Positions 8,338 to 15,987 of a stretch of 64,000 nucleotides of DNA are shown in pieces (the first letter of the stretch is position 1; every line of letters starts with the position of its first letter). The notes beneath the pieces were generated by a model. That model did no database searches, was not told the origin of the DNA, and saw nothing but the letters and a program-made list of their open reading frames with translations. This DNA is from Bacteroidetes bacterium UBA6161 (GTDB taxonomy: Bacteria; Bacteroidota; Bacteroidia; NS11-12g; UBA955): NCBI GenBank assembly GCA_002422315.1, contig DIUJ01000072.1:25523-89522 (forward strand). Direction: 5' to 3'. The position numbers and the translations under genes were made by a program.

Positions 8338-10139
8338 TTCTGATTCTTAAAAAAATCGGCAATACTTTTTGCTTGTTTTTGATTTACAACCTTTAGCAAG
8401 TCATTTATACTAGCATTTTTAATGTTTTTTACAGACTTGAAAACTTTTAGCAATTCCTGAGACGACTTTTCACCTACAAAAGGTATTTGGGTCAAAACAC
8501 TTTGAAGACTACCCTTCTCTCTCCTATTTCTATGGTGAGTAATTCCAAATCGGTGAGCTTCATCTCTCATTTGTTGAATAATCTTTAATGTTTCCGATTT
8601 CTTATCAAGGTATAAGGGATATGGATCTTCGGGAAAATAGAGTTCTTCTAATCTTTTTGCAATACCTAATATCGCAATCTTCCCATACAAACCTATATCC
8701 TTTAAGGCTTTAACTCCACTAGAAAGCTGTCCTTTCCCTCCATCTACAATAATTAATTGAGGTAGGCTTTGGTTCTCTAAAATCAGTCTCTGATATCTTC
8801 TATTAATCACCTCTTCCATACTTGCAAAGTCATTGGGGCCCTCTACTGTTTTTATATTAAAATGTCTATACTCTTTTTTACTTGCTTTAGCATCTTTAAA
8901 TACTACACATGCAGAAACAGGATAAAGCCCTTGGGTATTGCTATTGTCAAAACATTCTATATGAGCAGGCAAATCCTTTAATCTCAAATCTGTTTTCATT
9001 GTTTCTAATATTCTCTGAGTTTTGGCAATTGGATCTGTTTTATCCTCCATATCTGTTTTTTCTTTCTTAAAATAAAGGACATTTTTCATACTTAATTCTA
9101 AGAGTTTGCGCTTTTCTCCAAGTTGAGGTACCGTAATCCTAAATTGAGAAAGACCTTCCCAAGAGGGCATTTTAGACAATACTAATTCACTAGCAGAACT
9201 TACCCCTTTGTTCCTAATTTCGGCTATAACCTGAAGAAGAAGTTCATCGTCTGTTTCATCAAGTTTCTTTTTCACTTCAATATTTCTAGTTTGTATAATC
9301 ATCCCTTCTGCTACTCTAAGATAATTCACATAACTTTTTCTAGTGTCAGAAACCATGGTTAGAACTTCCAAGTCGCCTAAATTAGGACTAACAACAGTGG
9401 ATTTTGATTGGTATTTTTCTACTAAATCTAATTTATTTTTAAATGCCTGTGCGTCTTCAAATGCAAGTTTAGCAACAGACTCGGAAATTTGAAATTTAAG
9501 TTGTATTTTAAGTTCATTTAAATTCCCTTTAAGCAAAAATCGTATATGTTGGATTTGTTGGTTATACTCTTCTTCTTCTTGTAATCCAACACAAGGCCCT
9601 TTACAGTTTCCTATGTGATATTCTAAACATAGTCTAAATTTATTCTCCTTAATATTTCTCTGTGTTAAACTATATTTACAATTTCGGATGGGATACAGTT
9701 TCTTAATTAAATCCAAAACTACTTGCATCATTCTTACAGAAGAATAAGGTCCAAAATATTCAGAACCATCTTTTATTGGATTTCTCATCGCATAAACCCT
9801 TGGAAATCTTTCTTTTGTAATTTTAATATAAGGGTAACTTTTATCGTCTTTAAGATTTATGTTGTATCTAGGTTGAAACTCTTTTATTAATGAGTTTTCT
9901 AAGAGTAGTGCATCGTATTCTGATTCTACTACAGTAAATTCTACAGAATATATTTTACTTACAAGAACAGAGGTTTTCCTGTTTTCGTGTATGGTTTTTG
10001 TAAAATAACTACTTACTCTTTTTTTAAGATTTTTTGCTTTCCCTATGTAAAGTAGTGCTTCAAACTGGTCGTAGTATTTGTAAACTCCTGGGCTTTCGGG
10101 TAGATTTAGAATTTTATCACGCAAATGCTCAGGAGCCAT
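8334..10139 (-). CDS. uvrC: UvrC, excinuclease ABC subunit C
   Basis: At 601 residues this is a full-length UvrC. It makes both incisions in nucleotide excision repair after UvrAB has marked the damage. The N-terminal GIY-YIG nuclease is visible (GVYKYYDQ, then LLYIGKAKNLKKR at about residues 18-42). A Cys-rich segment (CKYSLTQ, CLEYHIGNCKGPC) and a UVR-like coiled helix near residues 205-240 follow. The C-terminal RNase H-like nuclease starts near IECFDNSNTQG, and a helix-hairpin-helix pair (IPFVGEKSSQELLKVF) closes the protein. Its 3' end overlaps the convergent NlpC/P60 gene. The next gene upstream, sucB, is 39 bases away on the same strand. Confidence 0.97.
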   Translation of the reverse strand: MAPEHLRDKILNLPESPGVYKYYDQFEALLYIGKAKNLKKRVSSYFTKTIHENRKTSVLVSKIYSVEFTVVESEYDALLLENSLIKEFQPRYNINLKDDKSYPYIKITKERFPRVYAMRNPIKDGSEYFGPYSSVRMMQVVLDLIKKLYPIRNCKYSLTQRNIKENKFRLCLEYHIGNCKGPCVGLQEEEEYNQQIQHIRFLLKGNLNELKIQLKFQISESVAKLAFEDAQAFKNKLDLVEKYQSKSTVVSPNLGDLEVLTMVSDTRKSYVNYLRVAEGMIIQTRNIEVKKKLDETDDELLLQVIAEIRNKGVSSASELVLSKMPSWEGLSQFRITVPQLGEKRKLLELSMKNVLYFKKEKTDMEDKTDPIAKTQRILETMKTDLRLKDLPAHIECFDNSNTQGLYPVSACVVFKDAKASKKEYRHFNIKTVEGPNDFASMEEVINRRYQRLILENQSLPQLIIVDGGKGQLSSGVKALKDIGLYGKIAILGIAKRLEELYFPEDPYPLYLDKKSETLKIIQQMRDEAHRFGITHHRNRREKGSLQSVLTQIPFVGEKSSQELLKVFKSVKNIKNASINDLLKVVNQKQAKSIADFFKNQN

Positions 10140-10178
10140 GACAGTATTTTTAGTATTTCAATTTAACAGTAAATTAAA

Positions 10179-11447
10179 TTACAGACCAAGAAGGCTTTCT
10201 GCAGGTGCTTTCCCGTCTAAGAGTTGTTCTGGATTTTCAAGTAAAGTTTTTACCATTACCAAAAAACCTACGGATTCTCTTCCGTCTATTATTCTATGGT
10301 CGTATGACAGTGCAACAAACATTACTGGTCTTATTTCAATTTTACCATTTTCCACCCAAGGTCTTTCTACAATATTGTGCATTCCTAAAATTGCAGATTG
10401 AGGGGGATTTATAATTGGGGTAGACATCATGGAACCAAAAACGCCTCCATTGGTTATTGTAAACGTCCCTCCTGTCATTTCGTCTATTCCTAATTTATTG
10501 TCTCTTGCTCTAAGAGCTAAACGCTTTACTTCTTTTTCCATGTCGGCCAAGCCCATCGTTTCTGCATTTCTAATTACAGGTACAACAAGTCCTCTTGGTC
10601 CTGAAACAGCAATAGAAATATCGGCATAATCATTAAAAACAATTTCTTCGCCATCTATAAATGCATTAACAGCTGGCCATTTTTTAAGTGCTAAAACACA
10701 AGCTCTAGTAAAGAAAGACATAAATCCTAAATTTATATCATGGGTTTCTTTAAATTTATCTTTGTATTTGTTTCTAAGGTCCATGATTGGCTTCATGTTT
10801 ACTTCATTAAAAGTAGTAAGCATTGCCGTTTCATTTTTAGCCATAACCAATCTTTTTGCGATAGTCTTACGAAGATTGGTCATTTTTTCTCTTCTTTCTT
10901 CTCTTGATCCACTCCCTTTTACATAAGCGCTTCCACCAGAAGATTTTGTATTGCCATTTTGAACTAATGCTTGCAATACATCCATCTTTGTTATTCTGCC
11001 ATTTAATCCAGAGCCACTAATGGAATTTGGATTTAACCCATATTCCACAACTAATTGTTTTGCCAAGGGGCTAATAGCTGTATCGGTTTCTAATGGCGTT
11101 TTGTCCGCCTTCAATTCTTTTACAACTTCTACTTTTTTAGATTCTACAATTTTATTTTCTACTTCTTTGCTTGCTGCAGGAGAAGGGCTTGATTCTTTGG
11201 GAGCTTCTGCAGTTTCATCTATTTGAGCCACTACTTGACCTACAGAAACGGTATCCCCTTCTGATGCTGTAAATTTAAGAAGTACACCTGCTTTTTCTGC
11301 ATTTATTTCTAAAGTAGCTTTTTCAGATTCTACTTCTATAATTGGTTGGTCTAGCTTTACATAATCGCCTTCTTTTACAAGAAGTTGAGAAATCGTAACT
11401 TCACTAATGGATTCGCCTGGGGATGGGACTTTAATATCTATAGCCAT
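10179..11447 (-). CDS. sucB: Dihydrolipoyllysine succinyltransferase, E2 of 2-oxoglutarate dehydrogenase
   Basis: A 422-residue E2 subunit of the 2-oxoglutarate dehydrogenase complex in the TCA cycle. Domains in order are a lipoyl domain (lipoylated Lys43 in EVESEKATLEI) and an Ala/Pro/Glu-rich linker. A peripheral subunit-binding domain (ISPLAKQLVVEYGLNP, about residues 125-160) and the catalytic acyltransferase domain follow. The active-site motif is YDHRIIDGRE, with His384 and Asp388. A branched-chain or pyruvate E2 is less likely because of the single lipoyl domain and the GESISEV start. The E1 gene (sucA), often adjacent in Bacteroidetes, is not in the window. Confidence 0.93.
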   Translation of the reverse strand: MAIDIKVPSPGESISEVTISQLLVKEGDYVKLDQPIIEVESEKATLEINAEKAGVLLKFTASEGDTVSVGQVVAQIDETAEAPKESSPSPAASKEVENKIVESKKVEVVKELKADKTPLETDTAISPLAKQLVVEYGLNPNSISGSGLNGRITKMDVLQALVQNGNTKSSGGSAYVKGSGSREERREKMTNLRKTIAKRLVMAKNETAMLTTFNEVNMKPIMDLRNKYKDKFKETHDINLGFMSFFTRACVLALKKWPAVNAFIDGEEIVFNDYADISIAVSGPRGLVVPVIRNAETMGLADMEKEVKRLALRARDNKLGIDEMTGGTFTITNGGVFGSMMSTPIINPPQSAILGMHNIVERPWVENGKIEIRPVMFVALSYDHRIIDGRESVGFLVMVKTLLENPEQLLDGKAPAESLLGL

Positions 11448-11480
11448 TTTTCGCTTTTTAATATAAAATTATTGAGGGCT

Positions 11481-11488
11481 CAAAAATA
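11481..11488 (-). promoter_or_regulatory. -7 element of sucB
   Basis: Minus-strand TATTTTTG fits TAnnTTTG exactly, 33 bases before the sucB ATG. The -33 region has only a weak match. Confidence 0.4.
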
Positions 11489-11571
11489 CATATATTTTGC
11501 AAAGAAACCACTTAAAACAGGTAAGAATTAAGTAGTATCTTGAAGATTTATTTTGTGTAGAAATTAACTAC

Positions 11572-11599
11572 AAAAAAAGGCCGACATTATGCCGGCCTT
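11572..11599 (-). terminator. Terminator of the Cys/Lys-rich peptide gene
   Basis: The stem AAGGCCG/CGGCCTT with a 9-base interior is followed on the minus strand by a seven-T run. It lies 20 bases past the stop codon at 11619. Confidence 0.75.
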
Positions 11600-11618
11600 C
11601 TGTTTAAATATTAAAGAA

Positions 11619-11981
11619 TTATTTTTTATCTTCGGTGCTTGCAGTTGAAGTTTTACAACAAGCTTTTTTCTCGGAACCTTCGGCCGTTGTGCAAGCTTTT
11701 TTCTCAGTTGCATTGGCACTTGCTTTTGTTGACTTATCGCTGCAGCAAGCTTTCTTTTCTGAATCGGCAGATGCGGTTGCAGATTTAGACTTGCAACATT
11801 CTTTTTTAGAATCGCAGGATTTTTTATCTTTTTTGGGTTCAGACTTTACTTCTACATTAGCATCGGGAGCCTCAAGCGTAACTACTGGAGCTTCTGCTTT
11901 AGAAGCGGTGGCTGTAGCTTGAGCGTTGGAAACTGCTGCAAAAACAAGAACTAAGGAAAAGGTTAAGATTAATTTTTTCAT
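11619..11981 (-). CDS. Small exported Cys/Lys-rich repeat protein, unknown function
   Basis: A 120-residue protein I cannot place in a named family. A clear signal peptide (MKKLILTFSLVLVFAAVSNA, residues 1-20) is followed by an Ala/Thr/Glu-rich stretch. Five imperfect repeats of KK-x-C or KK-x-CC follow (KKSC, KKECC, KKACC, KKAC, KKACC), eight cysteines in all, spaced by Ser/Thr/Ala-rich linkers. The low complexity and paired cysteines suggest metal or thiol chemistry in the periplasm, similar in style to a metallothionein, or a disordered Lys-rich surface peptide. It is a single-gene unit with its own promoter and a strong terminator, which argues that it is a real gene and not a shadow. Confidence 0.72.
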   Translation of the reverse strand: MKKLILTFSLVLVFAAVSNAQATATASKAEAPVVTLEAPDANVEVKSEPKKDKKSCDSKKECCKSKSATASADSEKKACCSDKSTKASANATEKKACTTAEGSEKKACCKTSTASTEDKK

Positions 11982-12005
11982 ACGTTTATTTTTAAGTTGT
12001 TATTA

Positions 12006-12036
12006 CAAATATAGTAACAAAAAGCATACCAATCAA
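12006..12036 (-). promoter_or_regulatory. Promoter of the Cys/Lys-rich peptide gene
   Basis: Minus-strand TTG (12036-12034), 20 bases, TATATTTG (12013-12006), a full -7 consensus, 24 bases upstream of the ATG. The -33 part overlaps the last codons of psd. Confidence 0.55.
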
Positions 12037-12689
12037 ATAAATTCAGCAATTACTGATTCACCACCAGTAACTTTTTGACCAATAGATACTTTTATCGGAG
12101 TATTTAATGGCAAATACAAATCTATTCTAGAACCAAATTTAATAAAGCCCATTTCCGCACCTTGTTTCGCTGTTTGACCTTCTTTTACATAGTAGCATAT
12201 TCTTTTTGCCAATGCACCTGCTATTTGCCTAAACAAAACTTCTTGTCCATTTTTGGCTTGGATTACTATACTTGTCCGTTCATTCTCTGTAGAAGACTTA
12301 GGGTGCCATGCTACCAAATATTTGCCTTTGTGATATTTCGCATATTTTACTATACCCGATACAGGATTTCGGTTTACATGCACATTAATTGGAGACATAA
12401 AAATACTCACTTGTAACCTTTTTCCTTTAAAGTATTCTGGCTCTTCAACTTCCTCTATAACAACTACTTTCCCATCAGCAGGAGCAATAATATGCTTATC
12501 ATTTAAAACTGTATTTCTTTTAGGATCTCGAAAAAATTGTAAAACAATTACAAAGAAAAGAATAGAGAGTATTAAGACAGAATTGACAAGCCATTCAGGG
12601 GCTTGAAAAATACTTAGGGGAGCATTTATAGCTGCCAACAATATAGTTGTAATCAATAATATCTTAAAACCTTCTCTGTGGATTTTCAT
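12033..12689 (-). CDS. psd: Phosphatidylserine decarboxylase, short form
   Basis: A 218-residue proenzyme that converts phosphatidylserine to phosphatidylethanolamine at the inner membrane. Two hydrophobic segments near the N terminus (residues 10-28 and 35-51) anchor it. The FGSRIDLYLP motif contains the self-cleavage site Gly186-Ser187. Cleavage there turns the serine into the pyruvoyl cofactor and leaves a short alpha chain of about 32 residues. INVHVNRNPVSG near residue 100 is the family's His-containing motif. The length fits the short PSD-A group found in Bacteroidetes. It starts 2 bases after the glutamate dehydrogenase gene, so the two are likely cotranscribed. Confidence 0.94.
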   Translation of the reverse strand: MKIHREGFKILLITTILLAAINAPLSIFQAPEWLVNSVLILSILFFVIVLQFFRDPKRNTVLNDKHIIAPADGKVVVIEEVEEPEYFKGKRLQVSIFMSPINVHVNRNPVSGIVKYAKYHKGKYLVAWHPKSSTENERTSIVIQAKNGQEVLFRQIAGALAKRICYYVKEGQTAKQGAEMGFIKFGSRIDLYLPLNTPIKVSIGQKVTGGESVIAEFI

Positions 12690-12691
12690 AC

Positions 12692-13954
12692 TTAATATCC
12701 TCCTCTTAACTTGGTTGTATTCCCTACTTTTTCCATAGCTACTATGTAAGCAGCTATACGCATGCTAACATTGTATTTTTGAGAATAGTTATATACTGTA
12801 TCAAAAGCTTGTTTCATCACTCTATCTGCTCTTCTATTCACTCTTTCTTCTGTCCAGGAATATCCCATTTTGTTTTGTACCCACTCAAAGTAAGAAACGG
12901 TAACTCCGCCAGCATTGGCTAAAATATCTGGAACTACAAGAATGTTGTTGTCGTTCAAAATTTTATCTGCGCCTGCAGAGGTTGGTCCGTTTGCACCCTC
13001 TACTATCAGTTTTGCTTTGATTTTGTGTGCGTTTTCGTGGGTTATTTGATCTTCTAAGGCAGCAGGGACCAAAATATCTGTTTGTAATTCTAGAAGTTCT
13101 TGGTTAGAAACCTTTGAGCCAAAATCAGACCCTTCTAAACTTCTATTTTTTGCAACATATTCAATCGCATCTTCAATATTTATTCCCTCTGGATTGTAGT
13201 ATCCACCACTTATGTCGCTAATAGCAATAATTTTAACGCCTAATTGGTTTATAAGTTTGGCAGAAATAGAGCCAACATTACCAAAACCCTGAACTACACA
13301 AGTACAATCGTTTGGTTGAAGCCCTAATTTGGCTAAAGCAGAACGCGTACTTACCATAACGCCTCTACCCGTAGCCTCTACTCTTCCTAAGCTCCCACCC
13401 ATAGACAATGGTTTACCGGTGATAACAGCAGGACTCCACTCCCCTTTTATTTTAGAGAATTCATCTACTATCCAAGCCATTTCTTGGCCGCTTGTTCCCA
13501 TGTCTGGTGCAGGAATATCTCTATCTGGTCCAAAAACATCCTGCATTGCAGCAGTGTATGCTCTTGTTAATCTTTCTAGTTCTCCTTTGGACATTTTTCG
13601 TGGATCGCACTTAATTCCACCTTTCCCTCCACCGTAAGGCACTCCTACTACTGCACATTTCCATGTCATCCAAGCAGCTAGTGCTTTTACTTCATCTATA
13701 TGTACATCCATAGAATAACGTATACCTCCTTTGCTTGGGCCTAGGGTTTGTGAATGCACCACCCTGTGACCTTCAAAAACCTGAATGGTGCCGTCGTCCA
13801 TTGTAATGGGAAGGTGCACCGTTACTACCTTCGAAGGGTATTTAAGGGTGTTGTAAAGGTTTGATTCTAAACCTAGAATTTTCGCAGCTTCGTCAAATCT
13901 TGACATCATTGAATCCAACGGATTCAATTTAGAATGTGAGTGCTCTGTGGCCAT
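12692..13954 (-). CDS. Glutamate dehydrogenase (Glu/Leu/Phe/Val dehydrogenase family)
   Basis: A 420-residue enzyme that interconverts glutamate and 2-oxoglutarate plus ammonia, linking nitrogen to the TCA cycle. The substrate-binding half shows PYGGGKGGIKCDP with the catalytic-region lysines and the following PAPDMGTSGQEMAWIVDEF. The nucleotide-binding half shows VVQGFGNVGSISAKL. The size fits hexameric bacterial GDH with short N terminus (GdhA2/RocG-like) rather than the 450-residue E. coli type. I chose the ATG at 13954 (MATEHSHS); an upstream ATG at 13996 would add 14 residues with no family support. Cofactor choice (NAD or NADP) cannot be settled by eye. Confidence 0.93.
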   Translation of the reverse strand: MATEHSHSKLNPLDSMMSRFDEAAKILGLESNLYNTLKYPSKVVTVHLPITMDDGTIQVFEGHRVVHSQTLGPSKGGIRYSMDVHIDEVKALAAWMTWKCAVVGVPYGGGKGGIKCDPRKMSKGELERLTRAYTAAMQDVFGPDRDIPAPDMGTSGQEMAWIVDEFSKIKGEWSPAVITGKPLSMGGSLGRVEATGRGVMVSTRSALAKLGLQPNDCTCVVQGFGNVGSISAKLINQLGVKIIAISDISGGYYNPEGINIEDAIEYVAKNRSLEGSDFGSKVSNQELLELQTDILVPAALEDQITHENAHKIKAKLIVEGANGPTSAGADKILNDNNILVVPDILANAGGVTVSYFEWVQNKMGYSWTEERVNRRADRVMKQAFDTVYNYSQKYNVSMRIAAYIVAMEKVGNTTKLRGGY

Positions 13955-14196
13955 AACAGTTCTTTTAAAGTACTTTATTAATAAATTGTGCGGCAATTAT
14001 ACTCTTTTTATTCTTTACTTTAAATTAACATGTGAACACTTTTTCCCAAACTCGTCTATTTTCATACAAATTCCCTCTAATTCCCATCCTAATTGAATAG
14101 ATTTCCATCCTTTTCATTTTCAATATCTTTATTTAAAAGCTATTAGATTTCTTAAAACCAAGAAGTAAATGACATGTATGCTAAAGAATTATTTCC

Positions 14197-14204
14197 TATA
14201 TTTG
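14197..14204 (+). promoter_or_regulatory. -7 element of the lipoprotein gene
   Basis: TATATTTG is an exact TAnnTTTG match, 18 bases before the chosen ATG at 14222. It lies inside the longer reading frame, which supports the shorter start. Confidence 0.5.
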
Positions 14205-14221
14205 CGAAAAGAAAAAACAAT

Positions 14222-14716
14222 ATGAAAAAATTATTATTTGCATTTGCGATTATTACTCTAGCTTTTAGTTCTTGTAAAAAAGAGGACAAAGTAGAGCCTT
14301 TAAAGCCACTTTCTGAAGCAATTTTAGGCACCTGGAATGTTCCAAGCAGAGTTACTGATGGAACAGGAAAATTCATGGGGCTAGATATAGCAATAAAAGA
14401 AGAGGTTCTAAATTCAAAAATTAAAGCAACTTTTAAAACAGACGGTACTTTCACAATGGCTGGAGAATACCAAAGCAAAACAACAATTACAGCATTTGGT
14501 TCTTCAGAGACAGAAACCACAGACGAGGTTGAAGATACTAATGGTAATTTTAAAGTTATTTCCGACACTCAAATTGAAATAGGAGAGCCAGGAGATGAGT
14601 TCGTGTATACTGTTACTGAAAGAACTAACAATAAAATTGTTTTAAGCGCTGAAGGGGAAGAAGAAGTAGATGGCGAAACAATAAAGTTTAAAATAAACAT
14701 GACATTGACTAAGTAA
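14222..14716 (+). CDS. Lipoprotein with lipocalin-like fold
   Basis: A 164-residue lipoprotein. The signal peptide MKKLLFAFAIITLAFSSC ends at lipobox Cys18, so the mature protein is lipid-anchored, probably at the outer membrane. The body begins ILGTWNVPSRV, then alternates short strands (KATFKTDGTFTMAGEY, KVISDTQIEI, NKIVLSAEG), the pattern of lipocalin-like or DUF5004-type Bacteroidetes lipoproteins. The ligand is unknown. The reading frame could start at 14174, but a promoter element lies in that extension and the lipoprotein signal begins at 14222. A strong terminator follows. Confidence 0.78.
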   Translation: MKKLLFAFAIITLAFSSCKKEDKVEPLKPLSEAILGTWNVPSRVTDGTGKFMGLDIAIKEEVLNSKIKATFKTDGTFTMAGEYQSKTTITAFGSSETETTDEVEDTNGNFKVISDTQIEIGEPGDEFVYTVTERTNNKIVLSAEGEEEVDGETIKFKINMTLTK

Positions 14717-14736
14717 TCTAATACTTAGTTTTGATA

Positions 14737-14768
14737 GGCACTATAATTAATTTTATAGTGCCTTTTTT
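14737..14768 (+). terminator. Intrinsic terminator after the lipoprotein gene
   Basis: A perfect 10-bp stem GGCACTATAA/TTATAGTGCC with a 6-base loop is followed by six T. It isolates the lipoprotein gene from the regulator gene at 14807. Confidence 0.85.
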
Positions 14769-14806
14769 GTTTAAAATGATTTGATTTGCAGAATATATTT
14801 TAAAAA

Positions 14807-15448
14807 ATGAAAGAAGAATTAGCCCTTAAACTAAGCTTAAACTATCCAGAATTTGAAGAAGCACTTGTAAATGAAATAATTGAAAATGCTTCTTACAAGG
14901 TTTTTGAAGCTGAAGAAATCCTTCTTAAATCAGGTGAACAAATTAAGAATACCATGCTAATCCTAAATGGAAGGGTAAAAATATACAGGGAAGACGATGA
15001 AGGCAAAGAATATTTTATCTATTTTTTAGAACCCGGGAGCGCATGTGCGCTGTCCATTATGTGTGGTTTTAGAAATGAGAAAAGCCAGATTATGGCAAAA
15101 ACAGAGGTACAGACAGAAGCCATTCTTTTGCCTTTTTTTCTAATTGAAAATTTAATGCGAAAATTTAACTCATGGAATAGATTTGTTGTGGAAACTTATA
15201 GAAACAGATTTGAAGAACTCCTTCAAACTGTGGATCAAATAGCATTTAAAAGTTTGGACCAAAGGCTTATGGATTACTTAACAAAACAAACAGAAGTACA
15301 TAACTCATATTTTTTACCGATTACCCATAGTCAAATAGCAGAAGATTTGAACAGTTCAAGAGAAGTAATTAGCAGATTGCTAAAAAAATTAGAAAATAAG
15401 AATATAGTTCGATTGTCAAGAAATCAAATAGAAGTAATAAAAAAATAA
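14807..15448 (+). CDS. Crp/Fnr-family transcriptional regulator
   Basis: A 213-residue regulator. Residues about 25-120 form a cyclic-nucleotide-binding-like beta roll (LKSGEQIKNTMLILNGRVKIYR, then FIYFLEPGSACALS). A long dimer helix and a C-terminal winged helix follow, with recognition region ITHSQIAEDLNSSREVISRLLKKL. There is no N-terminal Cys cluster for an oxygen-sensing iron-sulfur centre, and the cAMP-contact signature of true Crp (FGE-x-AL) is replaced by SACALSIMCGF. Cys51-type residues in that loop could sense thiols or metals. It stands alone. A Crp/Fnr-like dyad occurs in front of the rhodanese operon 12 kb away, but a link is speculative. Confidence 0.9.
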   Translation: MKEELALKLSLNYPEFEEALVNEIIENASYKVFEAEEILLKSGEQIKNTMLILNGRVKIYREDDEGKEYFIYFLEPGSACALSIMCGFRNEKSQIMAKTEVQTEAILLPFFLIENLMRKFNSWNRFVVETYRNRFEELLQTVDQIAFKSLDQRLMDYLTKQTEVHNSYFLPITHSQIAEDLNSSREVISRLLKKLENKNIVRLSRNQIEVIKK

Positions 15449-15461
15449 TTTCTTTTTTACA

Positions 15462-15469
15462 TACTTTTG
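15462..15469 (+). promoter_or_regulatory. -7 element of the DUF4293 gene
   Basis: TACTTTTG matches TAnnTTTG and ends only 5 bases before the ATG at 15475, so the transcript would be nearly leaderless. Confidence 0.45.
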
Positions 15470-15474
15470 CAGAT

Positions 15475-15981
15475 ATGATTCAACGCAAACAGAGCCTTTA
15501 TTTATTGATTGGAATACTATCTTGTATTGGTTTTTTGGTGGGCAACCCAAAGTACGCAACCTTGTCTGGAAACTTAAAAGAAGACAACTCCTTTGCATTG
15601 GCTAATGCAGAACTTAAATATACCTTCACCGAAGTTTACGACACCTCTTCGAACAATAAAGAATCAAAAGTAAAGGTAAACAATCAATACATCCATTTAA
15701 CGCTATGGGCTTTAGTAGTTCTTAGTGTGATGGGTATCTTCTTGTTTAAAAACAGAGCATTGCAACTCCGATTAAGTTCCTATTTACTAATCTTTGACCT
15801 CTTGCTATTTTTTCTATTGTATTACCAAACCAATTATATAGGTTCTTTATTCTCAAATTTTGAGACACAATGGAATTACAATGCTTTTTTGGGAATACTA
15901 TTACCCATTGTTCATATTTTGGCTATACGAGGAATAGTGCATGATATTAAGCTTTTAAAAGCAGTCGATAGATTGCGATAG
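15475..15981 (+). CDS. DUF4293 four-helix membrane protein
   Basis: A 168-residue inner-membrane protein. The start MIQRKQSLYLLIGILSCIGF is typical of the Bacteroidetes DUF4293 family. Four hydrophobic helices are visible at about residues 7-22, 66-84, 96-118 and 130-150, with a 40-residue polar loop between helices 1 and 2. Function is unknown for the family. It ends 6 bases from the stop codon of the convergent dnaB gene. Genomes of this phylum often keep it near housekeeping genes, which fits here. Confidence 0.82.
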   Translation: MIQRKQSLYLLIGILSCIGFLVGNPKYATLSGNLKEDNSFALANAELKYTFTEVYDTSSNNKESKVKVNNQYIHLTLWALVVLSVMGIFLFKNRALQLRLSSYLLIFDLLLFFLLYYQTNYIGSLFSNFETQWNYNAFLGILLPIVHILAIRGIVHDIKLLKAVDRLR

Positions 15982-15987
15982 ATTAAC

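Noticed and set aside
10179..11447. Pyruvate or branched-chain dehydrogenase E2 instead of SucB
   Set aside because: A single lipoyl domain, the GESISEV start and the YDHRIIDGRE ending fit the succinyltransferase better.
11635..11922. Long plus-strand frame opposite the Cys/Lys-rich peptide gene
   Set aside because: It is the complement of a low-complexity coding gene; it has no signal or family features, and promoter and terminator fit the minus-strand gene.
14152..14568. Minus-strand frame over the lipoprotein gene
   Set aside because: The plus-strand frame has a lipoprotein signal, a -7 element and a terminator; the minus frame has none of these.
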